DNA from: Volvox africanus
Lineage: Eukaryota; Chlorophyta; Chlorophyceae; Chlamydomonadales; Volvocaceae
Assembly: GCA_030268105.1 (NCBI GenBank)
Contig: BSDZ01000011.1
Coordinates: 3,931,001 to 3,995,000, forward strand
Length of the DNA: 64,000 nt
Direction of reading: 5' to 3'
The position numbers were made by a program, and so were the translations under genes. The notes beneath the pieces are model-generated. The model saw only the letters and a program-made list of their open reading frames with translations, searched no databases and was not told the DNA's origin. Position 1 is the stretch's first letter; each line of letters begins with the position of its first letter. Shown here piece after piece: positions 11,848-24,195 of this stretch.

Positions 11848-14800
11848 ATGGAACCTCTGGCGCAATACCCGGCCAATTATGAGTTTCGCACGGCAATTAT
11901 GTGGTTTCGGCGGGACTTGCGAGTGGATGACAACCCGGCCCTTGTAGCTGCCCTCAACGCCTCGGCCAATGTGGTAAGTCATGGTCCCAAGTCGGAAAAT
12001 TGTAGCTTTCATACTTACCATGCATAATTGATACTTTTAACCATCATAATGCTCGATTAGATTACGGGTTGGGCGGCCGGACCATGCGTCTTGGCTTCGA
12101 CACGATTATGGTCGGTGTGGGGGCCATGGGATTGAGTTGCGATTCATGGTCAGTATGTGAAATTGGATTAGATGCCGCGACTTCTCGTCTTCCAAAGTTC
12201 TGTGTCAGAGACGCTGCGAACCTCTTTGTTTGAGAGTTAATGGCCGAACCCTGATTACGTCGTTTCCTTAATGGGTATACCATCACTTCGCCATATTTTA
12301 AATATTGCAGATACCTGTGTTTGTGTGGGCTCCAGAGGAGGAAGGTCAGTTCCAGCCGGGCCGATGCAGTCGTTGGTGGACAAAGCACTCGCTGGTTGAT
12401 CTACAGCAGGCCCTGGCGGCGCTCGGGAGCCGTCTCATTATCCGGAGGTCCACAGACTCGACGGCAGCGCTGCTAAAAGTGGTTGCAGAAGTCGGAGCAG
12501 AGGCAGTCTTTTTTAATCACCTTTACGATCCCATTAGCCTCATGCGGGACCACGACTGCAAGCGCGGCCTCACAGCTGCAGGCGTCTCGCATCGCACCTT
12601 TAACGGTGACATGCTGTATGAGCCTTGGGAGATCCTGGACAGCAACAAACAGCCCTACTCTACCTTCGACGATTTTTGGAACAGGTGGGACCGGCGTCCT
12701 GCCCTGTCCTGGGGCCGTTTGGCCCCCTGCTCAGCCAGCTCTTCTTACACCTGGTCGTCTAGGCCTTCATGACTGACCCATCTGGGGTCTTTCCTATTCC
12801 TCACTCTCCTCACCCTATGACCCACATCCGCCAAACTCCACTCTGGGAACTTTGTCTGTTCGAATGCATTTCCTTTTTCCGCAACGTCCCGTAATACATA
12901 AAACCGCTCCTCCTCGTCCCTCACCCTTCCCCCTCTCCTCCCCTCTGTCCTTGCGTCTTCCACCTTGCACTCTGCCACCACGTCCTGGGCTCCTTCGACA
13001 TTTGGCACCCAACATCGCGCACGGTAATCTTGCACGTGTGCACGTGGACCGCAGCGTTCGGGCCATGCCCGTACCGCCGCCCTTCCCGGTCGCAGCCCCC
13101 GCCGTCATGCCACCCGTGCTAGCCTCTGTACCCTCGCTGACGGTGACCGAGGTGGACTGGTTTTTCACGGCAGAGCAGGAGGCGTCGAGCGACCAGCTCA
13201 AGTTTAAGGTGGGACAGGGAAAGGAAAGCGGCCCAAGTCTAATGCGGCTGCCGTACAGGCACTAACTAGATATGAGAGACAACGGTACGGGGAGAAAACA
13301 ATGGGTCAGGTGAAATGGTACATTATGTTGCGACGCCTTCAGTCGGCTACATCTGGGTCAAGAGTCTGCTCCGAACCGGCAACTTTGCACTTGTGGCTCC
13401 TCGCTTGTGTGTCCTATTGATTTGTTGTTTGCTGTGCCCTGGCTGCTCTCGCAATATGGGCATATTCGCAAAGCAGTGGAAACCGGGAGTGGGTGGCGCC
13501 ATCGCGGAGTTGGAGCGGTTCGCGATGGAGCGTCTGCACGCCTTCGAGCACGACCGCGCTAAAGTGGATCGTGACTCCACCTCGCGCCTCTCACCTTGGG
13601 TGCACATCGGAAGCATCAGTGTGCGCTACATATTCTACAGGGTAGGTGTTGGCTTGCATAACGAGTTGATTGGCTGTTTGTTGATTGTTCGAAATACCTC
13701 GGGTGGGACGCATCAATTTTTATTTCTCCTTTGTCGGAGGGTTTCTGGCTAACGGGCAGGCGTAGCCGTAAGCGCGCATGGTGCTTGGTCGGGATTGCGC
13801 TACATGCGTCCTGGCTCCGTTTTACGAGGAGTCAAGCTCTTTCCCACGGACCCAATTTCACGGTCTTGGGGAAGAGGGCGGAGGTGGTAACCAACTCCTC
13901 CAACAAATCCGCACACCCAACACGCCTATGATCGACGGAATGCTTCTGCCGTACCATGCGGCTCCAATGTGCAGATCCGGCAGTGTCAGGCAGAATGGCT
14001 GGCGATCGGCGTAGACCGCACTCGCTCGTGTGATGACTTCCTCCAGCAGGTGGGCAAGTCGCGCTAAGGAGGGAGAGGCATACAAACGCACAAACACACA
14101 CACACACACAGCACACACCGTGGTTCCGGAGGTTGACTCTTCTAAATTCTTCAGACGTAACGGCAAATGGAAAATTTCACCAATCGAAACTTTTTTGGAT
14201 TTGCTTTGAAGCTGGTAGAAACCTGAGACCATTATGCAGCGCTGAGCACAAACGGTTCTAGCGATTCCTGCACTCGCCTCCCACGGGCTGCCTGCACCTG
14301 TTCTCTCCTTTCTCAATTCGCTGTCCGTGTTCGTTTGGTCCTCAGGTCGGTTACCGTGAGTATTCGCGCTACCTGTCCTTCCATTTCCCCTTCATCCACG
14401 AGAGGTCGCTGCTGCGCCACCTGCGCGCGTGCCCCTGGCGGATCGACCAGCAAGCCTTCAAGGTAGATACGTTGGGTGTTATGTGGCCCCTACTTGCATG
14501 TCTCTGCTCCTGTCTGCGCTCCTGTCTGTCTGCCTGTCTGCCTGCTTGTCTGTGCTCCTGTCTGTCTGCCTGTCTAAGTGCGTGTTGCGGCTTGACCCCA
14601 CCTGCTCGGGTCAAGCGAGGGTGTGGGGCGCGTGCAGCTGGAGTGTGGCGAGGTGGCTCACCCAATCATTTCCCCACAACGTGCCGCGTCGCCCTGGTCG
14701 GTGTCATCCCCGCTGTCGCTTGATGGCCTGTAAACGTAAGATGCACTCTATACAGCGGCCGTGGAATGTGCGCTGGCATCTTTGGCTCCGGAGCTCAGTG

Positions 14801-16886
14801 AAATCGTTTTCTGTACCTCAGGCAATACTTTGCGTGGTGAACTGCATACAATGCGTTTATTAATGGCACAGCCATGGCCCTGGCATCTCCCACGGAACTG
14901 CTGCTAACTGTGGCGTCTGTCCCCCTGCTTGTCTGCGCTCCTGCCTGCCTGTGCCCTCTCCTTCGTCATCCATTTGCGCTCTCATTCCCATTTCTTGGGG
15001 GTGTGCAGGCGTGGCGCCAGGGACAGACCGGCTACCCGCTCGTGGATGCAGCCATGCGACAGCTGTGGAGTAGCGGCTGGTGCCACAACCGTGCTCGCGT
15101 GGTTGCTGCGTCCTTCCTGGTAAAGGACTTGCTGCTGCCCTGGCAGTGGGGCCTGAAGCATTATTGGGACGCGCAGATCGACGCGGATCTTGAGTGCGAC
15201 GCGCTGGGCTGGCAGTACGTCAGCGGCGGCATGAGCGGTGCGTGCGGGGCGGTCCTGACGGGCCTGATTACCTTGATTGTTTGTCTCTTCCCACTGAAGC
15301 AGCTCAGACTGCATTTTCGCCTACGCATGTCGCCTGCGCACACTTCGTCCCTCGTTGTCTGTCCTCTTTGTTTCGTTTGTCTCGTGAAGTCGATCTGTCG
15401 TCTGTTTCGGATGTTTGGATGAACACCCTGTTCCTCGACGTCGTCCTCCACCATATCGCAATTAGTCATGCTTTACAGCAGCGTCTACAGCGGTATCGTA
15501 TTTCGTTTATTATTCGACTTACCTCTTTTTTCCTTTTTCCCCTTCCTCCTCCCCTTCATCAGTATCAGTATTTTCCTCACTCCACTACCACCCTCACCTC
15601 CCCATCGCCGAACCCCGCATCACCGCTCACATGTCTCGTTTATTTATTCGTCCTACCCCCTGTTCAGACGCGCACCCCTTCAGCTACATGATGGACCTGG
15701 AGAAGGAGGCGCGCAGGTTTGATCCAGATGGGGAGTATGTGCGGCGCTGGCTGCCTGTGCTTTCGCGGCTTCCCACCGAACACATCCATGCACCTTGGAA
15801 GGCTTCACCGCAGGTAGGAAGGGGAAATGCAAACACCGACAGACAGATGGTGGGTAAGGTAGGTTCCGCCCATTTGCCCTGGAAACTGGGACCCGGGATG
15901 GCGCATGCAGCTGTGCACACAGACGCGCCGTCACATTTCTGGACGGGGACGTCCTGTTGTGTGTATATATATATATATCCATGATTATGCACTCGTTAGT
16001 TACCGTCTAGCTATCTAGCTATCTATCTACATCAAAGGACAGTCTGATCGGAAGATGTCCAGCCATCAGATTGACAGACAGACAGACAACTGCGTGGCCT
16101 TCTATTTTCATCACGACGACATGCATCGCGGATCATGGGTATCACCAGAGTCACGGTACATGTCCCGCTTTCATGTTGTCCTGATCAGGGTAGTGCCCGT
16201 CAATGTGTTGTAGCAGGCGTGCAAAGAGTAAATGAGCAAGGATGATGATGATGATGATCATAATCCAGGAAAGATAGTAAGGCAGCGAAAGAGAGGGATA
16301 GAGAGCGGCGGCGATAGCAAGATAGCGAAAGAGAGCTGGGAAGAATGGCGGTAAATACTGATGGTTGTGTGCGTGTTTTTGTCTGCGTGCACGAATCCGC
16401 CTTACTCATAATGCATTCAGTGCTGTAAAGAAAGGGAGGCTTCTGATGCGCGCGCATATGAATACGAGTATGATGTACATCAATTTACTCGGGACGGTTT
16501 TCCAAGTTTATAGATACCCGCTTTACTCCCGTATGTTCGTGTCGCAGGTGCTTGCCGCAGCAGACGTGGAGCTGGGCTGCAACTATCCGTTGCCCATCAT
16601 CTCCCGCAACGACGCGCATGCCAATGTGAAGTACGCCTGCGCTGTCTTGGACAAGTGCGTTGTTGCGCAGTCAAGCGAAAGCAGCGGCAGATACCCGTAC
16701 CGTGCTCCCACATTTCCTGCGGCGGTAGCGGGTGCGGGTGCCAGCTCCGGAGCCAACCCAACCGGCGCCCGGGGCGGGGGCGCCGGCGGCGCTGCGACGC
16801 AAGATGGCAGCGCGCCTCACTCGCAGCAGAACCAGAACGTGTACATCAGTGGTAGCATTGAGACGCCTCAGGAATTGCAGCAGACG

Positions 16887-16917
<31 letters not shown>

Positions 16918-18890
16918 TCTGGACTTCCGGCGGCGGTTCCGGAGCTGTGAACGATGGCGGCTACCCACGGAAGGATTTGCGTTCCGGCAGTGCGACCGGT
17001 GGTGTCGGCAGTGGCCCTGGTGCGCCTGCGTCCGCACCTGTATCGCAAGGGGTCGCGGCGCCAATGGGTCCGCCGCCAGCAAAGGCGGCCGTGCAGCAAG
17101 CGCCGCCTCCGGCGGCGCCTGGTGGGGGCGTGTACTACCACCCTGGCGATGCCGCAGGTCAACAGTTATTGGAACGCATCTTGCAGCAACAACAGCAGCG
17201 CCGCACACGCGTCAATGCAGCTCGACAGCCGGACGGAAGCGGCACAGACCGTCCCCCGCCGAATTATCGAAGTCAACTTCCTCAGAACCAACAGCAACAG
17301 CAGCAACAGCAGCACGCTGGTCAGGGACTGGCGCCCGGCACTGCCCCTGCCGCTGGCTCCGACAGGCCGGAGGCCGCAGCGGCTGCAGCCGCCCTTGCCG
17401 CCGCTGCCTGGGCTGGCCGGATGGATGCTGGCGATGCTGATGACGAGGCAGTCGCGCTATGGCAGCACCAGCAGATGCTACAGGGCGGCACTGCCGCATA
17501 CGCCTTTGAACAGGCGATGCAGATGCTGCTGGCCCGGCGTCGAATGGTCGATGGCGTGAGTAACATCAGCGGCGACGGCGGTGATGGTCCCGACAGCCTG
17601 GCTCTGGACGATACGAACAGTGAGGAGGTGGTATCCAACACGGTAAACCTCAATGTGACTGCCTTCACGGGTGCCAGCTGCCATCGGAACCAGATGGGCA
17701 CAGCACGCGGCGCGCGGAAGCGGGGCCGCATGGCCAGCGCTGCGGCTGCGGCTGCGGCAAGAGGCGACAAGCGAGGGGCGATGGATGAGGCCGACGATGC
17801 AGAGGTGGGCTGGGTAAAGGGCATTTACGTTTAGGGTATTAAAGCGGCATTCGCTTTCCTTCCTAGGAGCATAAGGGTATTAGGGTTTTAGGGTTTATTT
17901 CATTCCAGGGGGCATTCGCTTTTCTTCCAAGGCTATGATTGATATTTTCCAACACCAGTGGTTGCAAGTTCTGCAAGTCAATTCCCTTCCTTGTCCCGGC
18001 TGGTGTGCTTCATCTCGCGCGCTCAGGGCGCTGGCGAACCCGCGGGTTACTCTCCACTGCGGTCTGAAGGTGATGAAGCAGATCCCGTGCATGGCCGACA
18101 GGATCCAGAATCCAAAGGTCGTGCCATCCGGCGCCGCCCTGGAAATTGCGGCGGGGGCGTAGGGGGCAGTGAGTCGCCGGAGGGGGACGATGATGACGAT
18201 GACACCGATATGGCGTGTAGTGGCGAGGGAGAGGCGGATGTAGACGTAGGGGGCTCACCGCAGAGAGAGCAAGCGGAGGAGCGCGAGGATGAGGAGGACG
18301 AAGTCGACATGGAGGGACGCACTCCGCAGGGCGGGGTAGCGAATATGGCGGAGGACGGCACCGGAAGTCCTAGCAGCGAGGGGAACGGATACACCCCGGA
18401 CACGGATGACCCGCCACAGCTCCATCAGAGCAGCCAGCAGCTGCTACACCAGTATCAGCATCAGACGCCTTGCCGTCAATTGGCGTTCGAGGACGGTCAG
18501 CCGCGCAAGTGTGATAAAATGGAAGAGGACCGGATAGATGGCTCTGCGCCGCGCTCATCGTCACCGTCACCGTCGCGTCTAGCGCATCGGCAGCAACATC
18601 AGCACTGTCACCGCCACCAAAACCACCGCTCCTCCCTCCCGCAGAGGGAGTGGCCGGGGCTGGGGCAGCAGCATGGCGGTGCTTTTGTGACCCATGGTGC
18701 CGGGGCTTCTGGAGACGTTCCTTCCGGTGTCATCCTTCCACGTAACGGAGACATTTGTTCCAGTCGTGAAGACCCTGACGCAGAAATGGCTTGTGCGATG
18801 CCGGCTTCTACTCTGCCGGGGGCGGTGGAAGGGCTTGGATTACACAAGCGCCGGCGCTCTGGATCTGCTGGATCCGTGGATTGCGACTAG
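11848..18890 (+). CDS. Plant-type cryptochrome with very long C-terminal extension (CPH1/pCRY-like)
   Basis: Ten exons: 11848-11973, 12311-12684, 13055-13208, 13477-13641, 13975-14049, 14346-14462, 15009-15237, 15668-15813, 16548-17804, 18027-18890 (about 1168 aa). Residues ~13-200 are the photolyase alpha/beta domain (RTAIMWFRRDLRVDDNP); ~200-500 are the FAD-binding domain. The electron-transfer Trp triad of AtCRY1 is kept (W329, W382, W405), as is the flavin-site Asp (D401 in ECDALGW). This is a blue-light receptor, probably nuclear in part. The ~670-residue tail has Gly, Gln, Ala and acidic runs and basic NLS-like patches (ARKRGR, LHKRRRSG); Chlamydomonas CPH1 has a similar long tail. Exon 9 may instead end at 17813 and the last acceptor may vary, since the tail gives no alignment check. 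The 75-bp exon 5 is supported by homology (IRQCQAEWLAIG). The promoter is shared with the divergent phosphatase. Confidence 0.9.
17846..17932 (+). repeat. Telomere-like repeat flanked by 22-bp direct repeats
   Basis: Degenerate TTTTAGGG-type units (17874-17900) sit between two copies of a 22-bp sequence beginning GGCATTCGCTT (17846-17867 and 17911-17932; 20 of 22 match). The tract is in the last cryptochrome intron. TTTTAGGG is the Chlamydomonas-type telomere unit. Confidence 0.45.
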
Positions 18891-21690
18891 AGGTAATGGT
18901 AGTCGTCGGGTTAATGGTAGGGGGACGTGTTGGCGTAGTCAGAGGCCGTAGTCAAGAGGCCACCAGAAGGTTGGAATCGGGGGACAAATGAAAGTGTGTG
19001 GCTGAAATTGCGGTTGGTTGTAGCGGTTGCTGTGATAGAGAGCAAGTGGTACTGATGGTGGTACTGGAGCAATGACTGACGGCAGGTTGTTGGGCGGCAG
19101 CAACACGTTCCGGCAAGCAAGCCAGGGTCGGCCTGGGGACGTCTGCGCAGCTTTTCTTGTGGACGTCTGCGCAGCTTTTCTTGTCGGATTGAATGCTGAA
19201 AGAGATTTCAAAAGGCTGTTGCGGCTACTGCGCTCGTTCTCTGCATGAGTGGGTGCGTGGTGGCCGTGGTGACCGATGGCTGCGGCGATGGGTAGGGGGA
19301 AAGGACGGCTTGGCTCGGCTCAGCTTGTCTTCACTTGGTGGTGGTTTCCCACATGATTCGCTTTTTGCTTGCTTGCTAGTGGTCCTTTTCCACCATGCAG
19401 AACTTTGGATGGATGTGCGACCCTTACCCAAACGTCCTCGACTCACCACCGACCCGAGGCGGTACCCTAGGCGCACGCACACCTCTCTCGCTCCGATTGG
19501 CGAGGAGGACGTATAAACAACAACGCTTTACTGCGTGTCACATCCTCTTCGTAACCGTTTTTAAGAATCGGAGATGAGTACTTACTGTACTTGCTTTTAA
19601 GTCGTATAGAAAGTAAATTGGCTAGGAAATTGCGCTGCACAAGATGGATGCAGTAAGCCCAGCTTTTGTGTCGTTGACTAGCTGTGGACTCCTTCATTAC
19701 GCAGTTGGGGCTTCACAGTCTTCTAATACTTCGGCTGAGGGCCGGGCCCCGGTGTTGCAGGACATCAGTTTTCCGGAAGGGGCACGGTGCAACGCTGGAC
19801 GGAAGGGGCGGGGTTGCTGAGGGCACGACGGGATCTTAATGCTGTACTGAATGTGGACATGTTGCTCGCTTTTTTCGGTAAATGTCTGGTGGTGATGGTG
19901 CTGGTGGTGCAATCAAAGGATTTTCTGAAGTAAGTATGTTCGTTCAATTGTCGCATGTTGCTTAATGGGCATTGACCAAACATCAGGCCCTGCTGGCCTG
20001 ATGTCGAAATGTTAACGTCCTGAATGCCTATGGTCTTGGCGGTTGTGTGTGCTGATGTTGTAACGTACGTGCGTACGTACGTAGGTAACAATATGTTAAC
20101 TTAAAGCTACGGTAATGTTTTGCTCATCGTGCCGGCAAAATGGTTTGTCCGCTTGTCGGCAGGGCCCCTCGCCACGTTCGTTTGTTCGTTCGGTTCGTTC
20201 GTTCGTAATCACATCCGGTCGGTTTTGAATGGAGACGGACGGGCGGTGGCCAGAAACCTACTTTGTATGTTGTGACTGTCATTATTGCGTTGGTTTGGAG
20301 TTTTGGGATGGAACGCAAAAGCTGATTGCGCTCTCCTCGCTGTATGATACAGGGCGAACTAGCACTACTGATGGGTTAAGCCATGGAAACACCGAGATTG
20401 GATGTCCATGCCTGGGTTTACGTACTGCCTTCAACTCACTCCGCACGCCCCTTGAAGTGTTCACATGTAGGCACCTCGGGGGTAGACCAATCCGGTGTTG
20501 CAAATAATTCCGCAGTTGCGTTTTGGGGGCTTTTATGCATATATATGCAGCAGTAAGCGCTTAAAGATTTGGCGTGATTGGCAGGGCACCAATGGCGACG
20601 TGCCTCTGAAGTAAGGTTCAGAGCATCAACGGCCGGATGTCGGTGCACTCTTCGTTGGTAATAAAATCGAAGGAACGAAGGCTTGCATGGCGACAACGCA
20701 GATCATCAAGCCCTACTGATTCGTGCTTGAGGGGTTTTTGTTGTCGTCACAACCAGTTGATTCGCCGGTTCAGTTGGCGCTGCGGATCACAGGTGTTTTA
20801 GCAATGATATATGTGTTGCTCGGCACCTCTAAGCAGCGCTTTACCTGTTTGTCTGTCTGTCTGCGGAAATGGGAGTGAATAAATGCGAATATGCCCGAGG
20901 CATGATGCTAGTCCGCTTGCAAAAGTGCAGCGGTTAATGATCTGTGTGTGAGATCTGTGTACAGGTGTTCCAACCGTTACGTACCTACCAGAAGGACGGG
21001 CGTAGTATTGGTAGTGGGGTTCACATGGTAAGCTATATACACGAAGTGCCTAGGTCCGGCCCTAACAAGCTGTGGTATGCAAGTAACGAGCCGGAAGCAA
21101 AGGATTCTAGCAGTGCGCTTTTGAGCTTGCTTCAATGGCACCGCTTGCAGGTGCTTGCTTGCCTTCGGGAGGTTTCTTCCCGTTTATTGTCATTGTGTAA
21201 GCGAGCGAGCATTAGAATAATATCGGACGGGTATGCATGTATTATGTTTTGACGTACCGCCGCACGCACCTGTGCGTGTCGGCTATCGCCTAGTTGTGCT
21301 CAAGCGGCAGATGTCCAAGCTAGCTTGCGAGGCGGTTTGCTTCTTGCTTGGCGCTTCTGTCCGTGTCAGCAGAGGCGGTGCGCGCATCAAGGTAGGCTGC
21401 CGTAGATAGGTGGCGGGCGCGGTACGTAAGCCAACTATCTATCGTAGCCGCCTGATTTTACCTGCTGGTGCACGTACCCCTCCGTTTGCTGCAGTTACGT
21501 ATATACGCATGCATAGCTGAATTCCCCGCGTGTATGCCATCTGAGCGGAAAACTCATATACCGCGATAGGGACTAACGTAACGTACGTCGGTCTCCTACG
21601 TATCGCCCTAAAGATAATGGAAAGTCATCACTCACATTACCCTGCCTAACGTCTTGCTAAATACACATTGATCGATCGCTTCTTTCAAGC
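18891..21690. other. Intergenic, cryptochrome 3' side; no gene seen
   Basis: No recognisable coding exons. The first TGTAA (the usual volvocine poly(A) signal) past the cryptochrome stop that I noticed is at 20059-20063, which would imply a long 3' UTR. A doubled 20-bp unit lies at 19137-19180 and a CGTACGTACGTA run near 20065-20085. Confidence 0.4.
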
Positions 21691-21691
21691 A

Positions 21692-22070
21692 AAGTAATTC
21701 AGCAAGAATATTCGTTAATGTTTACAATACAATTTTAACGAAAATAATCTGTGGGTTAGCATTGTGCCCTCGCGAATGAGTCTGCTACTAGATGCGATTG
21801 CCCGCGTTAGACCTCGCGTTGGCCTCGCAGCAGCCCTCTGTAACGCGGAGCCAACGCGAGGTAACGCAGTATCAGTAGCCATAGTGCATGTGCGTGTACA
21901 TGTATATATATATATATATATACATACATACATATGTAAACATATATATGTTTGAGCATGTGTGTGTGTTGATTTCTAGTTGTTCATGAACATCCATGCA
22001 TGCATATTTTTTCCCATAGGACGGAATGCACGCAGCAGCCACTCGCTTGATCATTTTCGCCGGGTTTGCC
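21692..22070. repeat. Duplicated segment A, copy 1
   Basis: Aligns with 32717-33180, starting at ATTCAGCAAGAATATTCG and ending near TTCGCCGGG. The copies differ mainly in the length of internal TA/TG microsatellites. Copy 1 runs directly into segment B copy 1; copy 2 is separated from its segment B by about 5.5 kb that includes the LINE. Confidence 0.85.
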
Positions 22071-22085
22071 GGGGATCTCAATTTT

Positions 22086-23645
22086 TGGATGACTGTATGT
22101 GGCTTCCTTCTGTGAATGGAGTGCTGGATTACACCTTTCAACCTGCATTCCCCACCCAGTGTTCACCATGACTTGGAACATTTCCGACACTTCAACTGAA
22201 GTCGACTTCAGAGAGTCATATTCCACTTCCATAGAGTCCTTACTTGATGTCTTCAGCCTGAATTATAAATCGTATGCTCTTTTTTATGCAACTATAAATA
22301 TAATATTGTATATCTTGGAGCATAATTGAAACACATCACTTGCATGGACTTATGGATATAGGTTCAAAGCGTATTTCCAACTTAAATGGATGGATGATTG
22401 ATGAGGGTGCAAGGGAGTGGGATGCATGGAGAATGAGAGGAAGGGGGCAGGGGAGGAATGGGGGGAGGGTGGGAGCTGGAGGGCGGAATGGAGGAGGAGG
22501 CTAAGATGGAGCGGGAGCGGGAGCGGGAGCGGGAGCGGAGCGACTTTTGCGGCAACTCTGCTGCTACTACGGATACTTCCTGTAGACACACAGCAGTCAG
22601 GGCACGTATTGGTTTATTATGTTACATAACTTTCTATCGCTACATAGGATTTAAAAAACCGCTCCAGCCAGCCATTCAATCGTACACAATTGCAGTCAGC
22701 AGCAGCGTTGACTAACAGCTGCTGTATGTGTATATTGCAAGTTTTTAACCAACCCATCGTCCATGCTCCGCGACCAGCAAGCACATGCAAACAAACGCCC
22801 CAATCTAACGTCTAGTTAGCGTGCCAAATATTCAATGCGTTTCAATGCGTTTTGCACGTCAGGCGCTAAAACTGTTAGGGCTCATCGATCTGCATCTTAT
22901 GAGAGATAGCATCAAAAAGCCGGTATAATAGCGGAATCACAAAACATGCATGCGTACGTAGCTAGTCTACGATTGAATTCACAAACAATACCGAATCCGA
23001 GTAAAGAACGAGTTGCGCTTATCAGGACTGGGGAATCATCAGGGCATACAATTATATCAATACATATGGCATAATCTATCTCAAACAGTACAGGAAGGGA
23101 CCAGCAGTAGCAGGAGACGGAAGTGTCAATATACAGCAGCGGTAGGCGCTGCAATTGCTATATATATGTATTGATTCCCTGCAGAAGGGGATCCAAGCAA
23201 TCACAATCATGGAACCTCATGTATTGATCAGTTGCCTTGACTCCTGCATTGTGCGTACCGCCGTAGATTGGGTGCGTACCAGCGTACGAGATAGGGTAGA
23301 TAGCACGTGCATGGACGATATATTCAGGGAGCTCACGTCCACCTTACTTCCATTTTGTGCAAACCTGTATATCTACTGCAGACCATTGGCTACATGCTCG
23401 GCAGGACTCAAATGTGAACGACGCAAATGTGAATAACATGATATCCGATTGATGAAAACACATACAAGAGCGAGGACGATGATAATGAGCGAGCGAGCAT
23501 GAGCGCACACAGCTTGCCGGCGTGCTACGCGAGGATTGCCGACATCACGACCGAGCGACGAGCCCACGTTCTCAGCTTCGCATCCCTCTTGATTGCCTCT
23601 CTGACCTCTCGGTACCCACATCCCTCACCCCATACACCCCATACA
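22086..23645. repeat. Duplicated segment B, copy 1
   Basis: Aligns at high identity with 38725-40405. It lies just downstream of the first oxidase gene, as copy 2 does for the second, so both belong to one tandem duplication unit. It carries a short GGGAGC hexamer run (about 22505-22545) and an empty site (22096-22110) for the LTR-like insertion found in copy 2. Confidence 0.85.
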
Positions 23646-23706
23646 CCCCATACACCATACATCGACTGTCTGGGATAGTTGTCGATATATAGTCACACTT
23701 GATAGA

Positions 23707-23868
23707 GTGGCTCGAGCGTGGGGAGGGAAGGCACGCGGCAGGATATACAGACAAATAGGCAAAGCTGTTGCCCCTGCGTGTTCCCCCCTGCGCTGTGGTT
23801 CAGCCAGGTCAGGGTCGCCCCCGGTGCTTGCCCTTTCAGGGCAAGTCCCCCCCCCGGTTTACCAACAC
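23707..23868 (+). mobile_element. Divergent LINE 3'-tail copy
   Basis: Shares the ordered blocks of the LINE 3' end: GGCAGGA...ACAGACA, TGCGCTGTGGTTC, CCCCCGGTGCTTG, AGGGCAAGTC and a terminal ACACCC. It has diverged considerably from the 38.6-kb tail, which suggests an older insertion or another subfamily. Confidence 0.65.
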
Positions 23869-24195
23869 CCTTCAATCTATCAGTCAAGCCACGCACGTGC
23901 CCTGCCCGCCAAGTACAACAGCAGCAAGCACTTCATTCATTCCGGAGTTTATAATACTGGAGTGACGGAAATACGGGGAAGACGGCCGAGCACATACTCA
24001 GCAGCTGGGGATCTATCATTATCACCTCGTAATCACCTCGAAATTCGTTACCATGCATACAAGTCCGGAGTAGCTACATGTAGCAATTATGGAAATCTCG
24101 ATAGATAGATACGGCTGGGGCAGAGGTGCGTGGGGCACACGGCCCTGCCTGCTGCACCTGCATACATACCTCTCTAGCTCCTAACCCAGGGGTAT

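Noticed and set aside
16671..17824. Arg-, Ala- or Ser-rich frames on the minus strand and in other plus frames
   Set aside because: Shadows of the GC-rich cryptochrome exon 9, whose own frame continues from the conserved VLAAADVELGCNY segment.
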